DNA of 64,000 bases, from NCBI GenBank assembly GCA_963989385.1, contig OZ022505.1, forward strand, positions 57,167,737 through 57,231,736, written 5' to 3'. The notes below the pieces were generated by a model. It worked only from the letters and a program-made list of their open reading frames with translations, had not been told where the DNA came from and searched no databases. Position numbers and translations under genes: made by a program. The DNA comes from Ctena decussata (taxonomy: Eukaryota > Mollusca > Bivalvia > Lucinida > Lucinidae). Shown here one piece after another: positions 56,451 to 64,000 of this stretch. Position 1 is the first letter of the stretch. Each line of letters starts with the position of its first letter.

Positions 56451-57933
56451 AATGGGACCATTTTCGTATCTGTGGAAATGGAGTATTGCTCAAGCCGACT
56501 CTTGGAAATGTAGGCAGCCTTCAAACGACATTGCTGTCACATGTAGAATCTAAAACAGCACAAGTAACAACGACAACAAAATTGATAAATTAATAAATAA
56601 ATAACTAAAACACGCCGATTGTCTGTATTGTATGTATTCTGTGATTTCACAGGCAACCTTATAGTATATATAAATAAGTTCTTGTTTTATCAGTTTATTA
56701 CATTTATGCCTCTTTGACGCAGGTCTCATATAACTTCAAAATATGTTTTTAGGCATTGCATTATGCTACAAATTTTCGGATAATAAATGGCTGAAGTACA
56801 GTATCATTCGTATTTGTCATCAGAATGAAATTTCGATGTCCAGATAGGCTATGGGTAAAACGGAGAAACGGAGGTTTATCATTATTCTTATTTTTTATTC
56901 AAGCCCTCAGCTGATAAGCGCTGTGTGCTTCCTTTTAAAATCAAGCGCAAAAGGCGGTTTTATAATAAACATTAAAATCCGGTCCCACAAATCTCTTAAA
57001 ATAAGCTGTCAAACATTCATTTAGTTTATTTCTTTTTTCGGTCGCGCAATCGGGAATATTGCCGCGTTTCCTAAGTGGTATTTAAATGTGTCATACAATG
57101 AAATTTATCGTGCTATTTTTTTTCTGTGATACATTATTATGTAATTGCGCTCTAAGACTTGTAGATGTAGACAAACTAACACCTCCATTGAACAGTAAGA
57201 CACTTTACACAGTCAGCAAATACTAAAACTGGTTTTCCCAAATTCTATGTCAAGAATAATGGAACTAATTTAGTCAAAATTGTAAAAAAAGAAGAGACAG
57301 CACCAATTTACAGCCCACTGAGAGTAAGGCTGAGAACTTTAGACAGATTATCATCTTGCCTTTGACATGTTAGTATCACCAGGGAGACTGCTTGCTCTAT
57401 AAAACGTCAGGAGTATGTCAGTCAATACATTAACAGACGGGTATAATAATGTATTGTCGTCTGTATGAAGTAACAGTACAAAGATAAACTAAATAGCTAT
57501 ATCTACTTGCCTTTTATCATCTTAATTTGTAGAAAGTGACCACTGTTGATCTAGAACGCTATACAGATATATACTACCTGAATTCTTCTGAGACAATGTA
57601 TGAGAAAAGTCTTATTCACCAGATTACTCAATGTATTATTTCAAAACAAATAGGGCCAGCTGTTGCGAATCCATTTATAAATGTCATACATTTGCAAATT
57701 TTAAATTTGATGAGTGTGTACTTTTCTTTTACAGTGTTGTTTTATGTTCTTATGTATTATTCATTCACTGAATGCATCCAATAGATCTTGATAATATGCC
57801 ATTGAGTGAAACGTCATAAGATTTGCCGCAATAAGTTTTATCGATTAGAATGAACTGGATGCATCGTTAAAAAGACAAGTACATATAGGTAAATATTGTC
57901 ACAATAGCCCAACAAAATTTGGTACAGGTACAG
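56451..57933. other. Intergenic; copy of the repeat found beside satellite array 1
   Basis: 56935-57045 matches 18270-18400 in word order (TTTTAAAATCAAG, CCGGTCCCACAAATCT, AAGCTGTCAAACA, TTAGTTTAT, TTTTCGGTCGCG). The remainder shows nothing; an 82-codon plus-strand ORF (57536-57784) is unassigned. Confidence 0.5.
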
Positions 57934-58800
57934 TTAAGGTGGTGATAATCACTGATTTGGGGCAAAGACAAAAATCTGCATAAAACACTCAAAATACCAC
58001 TGATCTTTCCAAAACTTACCATATTCCTTCTTTATGTTGTTTCTGACAATTCAGACTTCCAAAATGCAGCATTTTTTAACGTTAAAAAGTGTTTTTATAA
58101 GGAAAGATCAAAGGGTAATTTTGTGCGCAATAATCTGAAAAAATAATATTGTTATTGAAAATATACTTAGTGCTGAGAGTTCCTTGTTGAATAATGGAGA
58201 GCGAGCTAGCAATTATTTTTTCAAACTCTTTCACACATTAGCAGGCTGAGCAGATGAAAAAAGATAAGGTCTGTGTCCAAATTTTTTTGTCAAAACACAC
58301 AGGTGAGACAGGTGAGACTATTTTAACAAGGTTGAACAATTTCATCTACACACCACTGACCATGTAGGTAATGTATTAGTTATACTGTAGGTGATACATA
58401 GGTATGCTTGCCTACCGTATATTTAATAAATGCATCCAGTGTACATTACCTTGTACATGGTTGAAAATTTGAGAAAAAGCTACCGTTTTCATCTGGTCTA
58501 CATAACAATTTGAGAAAGAGTTGGAATAAATAATTGCTAGCTCGCTCTCCATTATGCAACAAGGAACTCTCAGCACTAAGTATATTTTCAATAACGATGT
58601 TAATTTGTTTGATTATTGCGCAGAAAATTACCCTTTGATCTTTCCTTATAAAACACTTTTTTAAGCAGCATGTACGTCTATTTTGTATTCTAAACTGTAA
58701 AGAACAACAAAAATAAGAAGTCTGCTAATTTTCAGGTAGGTACGTTACTTTTTTATGGTTTTATGCAGATTTTTACATTTACCATAAATCACCACCTTAA
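57934..58800. mobile_element. Foldback element, 867 bp, TTAAGGTGGTGAT ends
   Basis: Termini TTAAGGTGGTGAT (57934-57946) and ATCACCACCTTAA (58788-58800). The arms are inverted repeats of about 300 bp each: AAGGAAAGATCAAAGGGTAA (58099) faces TTACCCTTTGATCTTTCCTT (58628), and TTAGTGCTGAGAGTTCCTTG faces CAAGGAACTCTCAGCACTAA. GGAGAGCGAGCTAGCAATTA is likewise mirrored. A loop of about 240 bp separates the arms. TTAA at both outer edges may be the target site. No ORF. Confidence 0.85.
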
Positions 58801-59974
58801 AGGGTATAAATATGAGTGTTGTCCTCAAATTAAGAAAAAATAAACAAGTTTATATATCTGCCACAATTTTATGTTCGTATAATAGAGAATTAATTAATTT
58901 TCATCTTTTTGACGGAAATGTTTTCCAGGCTTGTTTATGGATGATATTGCCAAGCACAACCTTATTCTCAAAACAATAACAAAAATAAAAACAACGAAAT
59001 AAAAAAAAAAAAAAAAAAAAAAAAAAACAGGAGAAACACTATTTAGCTTATCAATACTGAGGTGATTAAATACCATTATTACGAAATACAAGAGAGATGT
59101 ATGGACATTTTTCTTACCAATGCAACCCATTGTACGGATATGAACATCTGGATTATGGTCATCCGTCAAGTAATTGTATAGCTAGATAAAAAATTCTTTC
59201 AAAATACTAAACGCATTCTTGCCGAGCTGAATCTAAACAGCATAAAAACCCCAAAAACATTTGAAATATGCACTACGACGGCTTCAACTAAAGTTTGAGT
59301 CGTAATTAAAGTCTAGGAATATAAAAAAAGTGAGATTTGCAATTACACAGAAAAAAAAAGATCGTTGTTTAGAGAAACTGACCATTATGTGTCAGAGCAG
59401 TCGGTTTCTACATACAATGTCTTTTTCAAACGTCTTAAAACTACTTCAACAGGATCTGCCGGGCTATAGCTATGTTGATCCAATTAGGGCAAACGTGTCA
59501 GTTAGACGAATAACTTCCTTTCCGGTGGCCATGAAAAACGATTCTGCTCTAACGGGATGTGACAATGACAAGTATGTCTGCTAAAGGGCTACAGAAAAAA
59601 ACGGGCAAGGTGTTTTTTTCTAGCAGAAGGAACCAGAAGGGGTCATTAAATTATAATGTGTAAGTCATGCTGGTCGAACTCTCTTTCACCATAGAATATA
59701 AGGAAAATAATGTGAAGTACGCATTAATATTCCTGTGTGATTTTACACTCTGGATAAAGGTTTTTGGTTCCACGTACCAGTATGTTTATTTGTCATTTGT
59801 ACAATAAACCAACTGTTCCTGTTTGCATATCTGGGCAAAGTAACCCTTTCAAAAAAAAAAGTCTTCTCTTAAAGAAAATAATTTGCTTCTAGAACAATTA
59901 ATAGCATACATCATTTCGAGAAACAAAGGAAACCCAAATAACAACATTTAGTACGAACAAGTGAACAGCCATAG
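58801..59974. other. Intergenic with poly-A tract
   Basis: A-run of 27 nt at 59001-59027. An 84-codon plus-strand ORF (59330-59584) has no recognised motif. Confidence 0.4.
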
Positions 59975-60815
59975 TATACTCAGCGTCAATGAAAGCGCAC
60001 CAGTCTTAAAATGTAAATTTTTTGCTTAAATTCAGTGATCATACTATTTCAACAGGGCATAGTCATCATATCGGATCATCTTATTACGCCCATGATGTCA
60101 TTCTGCCTGAAGGTACGCTGTGAGTGTGTGACGTAACATAAGCTCTGAAATCAAGAAAAACGGAATTCTACCATAGTTTCACATGGCGGCAATTCCTCAA
60201 TTATGGATTTTGCTAGAGTATAGATACCCTATCAAAACGCCATAGAAAAGAAATCCAGACCTCCGAATGCAACAAAGTGATTTGGATTCGAACGTCACTT
60301 TATTGTCACGTTCATCAAACAAGGACAGACAAAAGTAACTAAAGGTAAGTTTGATACTTTTTGCAACCCAAAATGCTGAGAAAAGTAGTAGAAACAAAAT
60401 TTCAGAAGTTCTGTGGGGCAAACGTCAACCGTTACCCAGCAAGAGCATGACGTTACATGGATAACGTCACCCTTATTCGCCGAACCGCGTCATAATTCAA
60501 TGGAGGAAAAGTGGATTTTATGTGAAGAGACCTTCCAATAAACGATTCATTTGCAATCAAGAGTCTGGCAGAGCATGAAATATGGATTTATTACGCTTTA
60601 AATGTGTCATTTGATATCGACTGTTTTCAAATACGTCAGTATTGACGTCACGCTTGATAGCACCCACTGATGAACAAAATTTAATTTGCAAACATTCTTT
60701 CTCAAAACAAGAAAATAAAGATTAACCAAATTGTCCATTACATAAAACCAAACATTAAACGAACATAATGTGCCATAAGTTCCAAACTGGTGCGTTTTCA
60801 TTGACGCTGAGTATA
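59975..60815. mobile_element. TIR element of 841 bp with TA-type ends
   Basis: Terminal inverted repeats of 30 bp with a single mismatch: TATACTCAGCGTCAATGAAA at the left and its mirror ...TTTTCATTGACGCTGAGTATA at the right. TATA ends suit the Tc1/mariner group. Interior words TGACGTCA-like (TTGACGTCAC near 60642) and ACGTCA/TGACGT recur about seven times. A 74-codon minus-strand ORF (60197-60421) was not recognisable as transposase, so the element is non-autonomous. Confidence 0.75.
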
Positions 60816-60818
60816 TAT

Positions 60819-61031
60819 GGGCCGCGCACGAGAAAACCAACAAAGCGGTTGTGCGCCCAGTGCAGACTCAGATCAGCCTGGGCATCGACCATCGTTAAGT
60901 GCTCAAATGGTAGCTAAGGGTCTAAGCTACCTCCATGTGGACAGCGAAGACTCTGATCAGGCTGGGCGGATGCCCAGGCTGATCTGAGTCTGCGCTGGGC
61001 GCCAACCACATTGTTGGTTTTGTCGTGGCTC
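60819..61031. mobile_element. GAGCC palindromic MITE, copy 6 (213 bp), inserted at the end of the previous element
   Basis: Starts GGGCCGCGCACGAGAAAACC, ends TTGTCGTGGCTC. ATAT flanks on both sides (60815-60818 and 61032-61035), so it landed in the TATA end of the 59975-60815 element. An internal deletion removed part of the left arm after CCTGGGCATC. Confidence 0.85.
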
Positions 61032-61035
61032 ATAT

Positions 61036-61780
61036 AAACATTTTCCGTGAGTTTCACATTTGTAGTATGCTTTCTGTCAAATATATATGATCAAATACAC
61101 CCGTAGACCCATACAAGTCTCCTACTTAAAGTATATTTTATTATATTTTTTTCAATATTTTGCCATTTGAAACAAGCTTCAGCTATAGATTGGCTCGAAG
61201 TCTTTTTCAGCTGCCCTCAAAGTGGTATCAGAGAGGCATATTGCTGAATATGAGACTGAATATAGGTCTAATACACGCGCATCTATCTGTTATATGACCG
61301 GCTTCACTTTCCTGTTCCCTTTCCATGCACCATGTTCGATTTTTGCATAGGAAATAACTTAGAATTTATGGGATCCGCTAAGCTTGCTCGTTGAAATCAA
61401 ACGACTTGCTTTATTTTTCAGTCAGATAAAAGAAGAAAAAAAAGAATTGGTGCAGTCAAGCTTTATCAAACAATTTGTGCCAATGTCACTGTTTCTGCAT
61501 GTAGAAGCAATCTGTTAGGGTTAACAAGTTCTTCTGAGAGTGCAAGAGTACTTTTGAAAACGCAGGGATGACAACTTTCATGACAGTACAAATGTGATAT
61601 ACACAAATCGTATTTTATTCAGCATGTATGTGTATAACCAAGGACTGATGTATAGGCCACACTGATAAAGTTTTTGGTCCCACTTTCATGCCATGGTGGG
61701 ATATAACAATAATAAAACATGTTAACCAGCTTCTGTTGCTAATGCTGTTGGAAATTGTCTTATCATGTCTCAAGTAGGGT
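61036..61780. other. Intergenic, nothing recognised
   Basis: Unique-looking AT-rich sequence. A 69-codon minus-strand ORF runs into the next MITE. Confidence 0.45.
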
Positions 61781-61986
61781 AGAGTCGGGTTACTTCGGAC
61801 AGGGGGTAAATTCGGACATACCATTGCAAACGGTGAAAATCCAGATGAGACGGCTCATAATGAGCCGTCTCATCATGATTTTCACTGTTTGGCCAGTTAT
61901 TTTTGTTTTAGTTCGAAACAACTGACATATAAAGGAAACAATGTCACTGTCCGAATTTACCCGCTGTCCGAAGTTACCCGGATCTC
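61781..61986. mobile_element. MITE with subterminal inverted repeats, intact (empty-site) copy
   Basis: Left AGAGTCGGGTTACTTCGGAC, right GTCCGAAGTTACCCGGATCT. Inside, TAAATTCGGA faces TCCGAATTTA and a central perfect hairpin GATGAGACGGCTCAT-AATGAGCCGTCTCATC begins near 61842. The paralog at 7834-8262 differs mainly by the nested insertion. Confidence 0.88.
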
Positions 61987-62066
61987 TCCTATACAATGAG
62001 CTGTCGTTTGAACCATTCATCCAGTGAAAGAATGAGAGAACAACCTTCATGTTTCACTGTCAGTAT

Positions 62067-62293
62067 CAGGGGCGTAACTAGGGGCAATTTCATAATACGC
62101 ACAACCATGTTTTATTCTCTACTTCTTGAAGGGAAAGCTAGTATTTCAGCCACTTTGACAATTGGTATTGAAATCTTGTCTATTTTATAAATATTCAGCA
62201 TGCAAATATGCAGGTGCGTTTTGAAATTTTGTCAATTTTGACAAAATTTCAATACGCACTTGCGTATTTGCCGTATAGGTAGCTACGCCCTTG
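62067..62293. mobile_element. hAT-like MITE, CAGGGGCGTAAC ends, 5-bp AGTAT flanks
   Basis: Left CAGGGGCGTAACTAGG, right GGTAGCTACGCCCTTG, inverted. An internal hairpin GCGTTTTGAAATTTTGTCAA / TTGACAAAATTTCAATACGC lies near its right half (about 62217-62256). AGTAT occurs at both flanks (62062-62066 and 62294-62298). hAT elements normally duplicate 8 bp, so the 5-bp match may be part of an eroded longer one. Confidence 0.75.
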
Positions 62294-62298
62294 AGTAT

Positions 62299-62738
62299 AT
62301 ACATGCAACTTGGCGCATAGTTTTAAGTTTCAAACTTAATATCCCAGCTGGTTAAGTAGTTTTTTTGCGATAAAATTTTGATACGCTGTAATTATTTTGA
62401 GATACTGTTTGATAGCAAGGAGATTCCAAGCAGTCATAAAAAATTCACGATATCTGAAGGTATTTGTTTTGATTTAAAAGAAAAATGAATAGTGATTTAT
62501 GACCACATGCATGTCAGTCAGGTACAAGTATATTATTGTCAGTTCATTATTTCTGAATTGTAGCTTTCGCTTTGGCCTCTAAGTCCATCGTGCAGCAGGA
62601 AATCAGGACAAGCTTTATCTTTTCATAATACAGCCTGTCCCGACTAACGAGGAGTCAATGGATGTTTAACAGAATCGTGGGACGATGATACCCAAACGTT
62701 TACATTTAAAACAGAATCTAACCACTTTAAATGCAAAT
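62299..62738. other. Intergenic, nothing recognised
   Basis: The word CACAGCCTGTCCCGACT-like occurs at about 62630 and again at 63069, a short dispersed similarity. Confidence 0.4.
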
Positions 62739-62742
62739 AAAT

Positions 62743-62920
62743 GAGCCACGACACAACACAACCTGTGCGCCCAGCGAAGTCTTGGATCAGCCGGGCATTC
62801 GCACAAATTATCAGAGTCTGTTCTGTCCGCATGGAGCTAGCTTAGACTCTGATGCCCAGGCCGATCTGAGCCTTCGCTAGGCGCACAGGCCTCTTTGTTG
62901 GTTTTGTCGTGTCGCGGTTC
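62743..62920. mobile_element. GAGCC palindromic MITE, copy 7, internally deleted (178 bp)
   Basis: GAGCCACGACACAACACAAC at the left, TTTGTCGTGTCGCGGTTC at the right. About 60 bp are missing in total, including part of the central hairpin and of the inner right arm. Flanks AAAT and ATAT match in three of four bases. Confidence 0.85.
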
Positions 62921-63666
62921 ATATGTGGTTTTGAGCTTAGAAACTTAGAAAAGTGCCATGTGACATAAATGAACTTAGTAATACTTTGGCTATAGGAACT
63001 TGAATGGTATATTCATATAATACTGGTAAACGGTTACTTTACCATAGATAAATACCTTTTTCATATCACAGCCTGTCCCGACTGTCGTCGCTTTACTATT
63101 AATGGTTCTAAACTTTTGTTTTGTTACGCGTGCTATTTAATCAATAAATCTGGAGTCAGTAAAACTATGAAACATGAAGTATTTTGCACGTACTTGCATG
63201 CTTTATCATGCTAATATATAACTGTCTCGTTATTTCGTAGACATGTTTCTTCTAAGCAAAACAAATCCTGATGTATTTGGTATTAACGCCCATGCCAGTC
63301 ACAGGTGGCATATCTGTATAAGAACCATTCAAGGTATAATCGTCTTAAAATGCACGCAGGAATCAGGAGAAAAATCGCTCTGAGTTATCGCTCTAAGTCT
63401 ACCATTTTTTAACCACAAGGTCTTGATCTTGACGTGCTCCACTTCATCACACACTGAAGTTTTGCCTCTTTATTCATTCTGCAAGTTTAGAAAAAGAAAA
63501 AAAGAAGAAAAACTACAAGTTCTCTTTGCAAAAGTAAAGTAATCCGTATTGCTTTGAGCATTAATTGATAAACAGATATGCGAAATCTGTTTCACAGTTT
63601 GTGTAATTTGCATGTCTTTCAGTTATCTTTCAGAAGCAAGCAAAATGATTTCAGCATGTTAACAAT
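62921..63666. other. Intergenic, nothing recognised
   Basis: No repeat or coding signal apart from the short similarity at 63069. Confidence 0.45.
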
Positions 63667-63670
63667 AAAT

Positions 63671-63906
63671 GAGCCGCGACGTGAGAAAACCAACAAAGTG
63701 GTTGTGCGCCCAGCGCAGACTCAGCTCAGCCTGGGAATCCGCCCAGTTTGAGCAGAGTCTTCGCTGTCCGCATGAAGACAGCTTAGACACATAGCTATCG
63801 TCTAAGCGCTTAGCAAAGAGTCTGATCAATATGGGCGGATGCCTGGGCTGGTTTGAGTCTGCACTGGGCGAATAACCACCTTGTTGGTTTTCTCGTGTCG
63901 CGGCTC
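63671..63906. mobile_element. GAGCC palindromic MITE, copy 8 (236 bp)
   Basis: Complete copy with an AAAT duplication at 63667-63670 and 63907-63910. Ends GAGCCGCGACGTGAGAAAAC and TTTTCTCGTGTCGCGGCTC. The length equals copies 1 and 5, which defines the intact family member. Confidence 0.92.
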
Positions 63907-64000
63907 AAATAATTCATAAGCAATATCTCAATTTGCAAAATCGGCAGGTTGAACAGCTGATGAAACACATTAATGAGAATACCAATTAAGCGCCAAACCT

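Noticed and set aside
60197..60421. Minus-strand ORF as the transposase of the 59975-60815 element
   Set aside because: No DDE or DNA-binding motif, hydrophobic low-information composition, and too short.

Overview
The window is eukaryotic, repeat-dominated, intergenic DNA. No intact protein-coding gene, rRNA or functional tRNA could be supported. Base composition is AT-rich. There are tRNA-derived SINEs with (AACC)n tails, many miniature inverted-repeat elements (MITEs), microsatellites and two satellite arrays, but no operons, ribosome binding sites or long ORFs. The repeat families are of a type I associate with marine bivalve molluscs: a GAGCCGCGAC-ended palindromic MITE, a TTAACCCATTTATGC-type MITE, and elements built from units containing TGACCTTGACCTT or AGGGGCATAACTCGGTC. 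A clam-like host is an inference; the species cannot be read from the sequence.

Layout: 1-690 is a spaced array of a perfect palindrome. 2.48-4.05 kb is a dead Tc1-like transposon with an inverted duplication of its transposase 3' end. 5.76-5.98 kb is a foldback element, and 7.83-8.26 kb is a MITE with a second MITE nested inside it. 9.6 kb is a SINE with target-site duplication (TSD). 12.0-18.3 kb is satellite array 1, about 39 monomers of about 162 bp. 18.3-36.8 kb is a TE graveyard: SINEs, a tandem-unit element at 19.7-20.8 kb, a tandem array at 23.0-23.65 kb, a hAT-like element at 23.8-25.1 kb, three palindromic MITEs, a 3.2-kb foldback element at 27.2-30.3 kb containing a perfect 64-bp hairpin, a tyrosine-recombinase (Crypton/DUF3504-type) pseudogene split by a SINE at 30.8-31.5 kb, and a 2.6-kb tandem-unit element at 32.4-35.0 kb. 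36.8-44.6 kb is satellite array 2, the same monomer family in the opposite orientation, organised as a regular 486-bp three-monomer higher-order repeat. 44.6-64 kb is again sparse intergenic DNA with MITEs, a SINE, two more tandem-unit elements, a foldback element at 57.9-58.8 kb and a TIR element at 60.0-60.8 kb.

No genes work together here. The coherent signals are structural. (1) Two inverted arrays of one 162-bp satellite flank 18.5 kb of nested TEs. (2) One MITE family has a 4-bp AT-rich TSD that the window itself proves, through an empty-site paralog. (3) Four unrelated-looking elements share internal tandem units, and all carry AGGTCA half-sites like nuclear-receptor sites. (4) A Crypton-type recombinase relic was interrupted by a SINE. 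All short ORFs were judged chance or repeat-derived unless listed. All alignments were made by eye, so boundaries are good to a few bases for sharply ended elements and to about 20-50 bases for diffuse ones.
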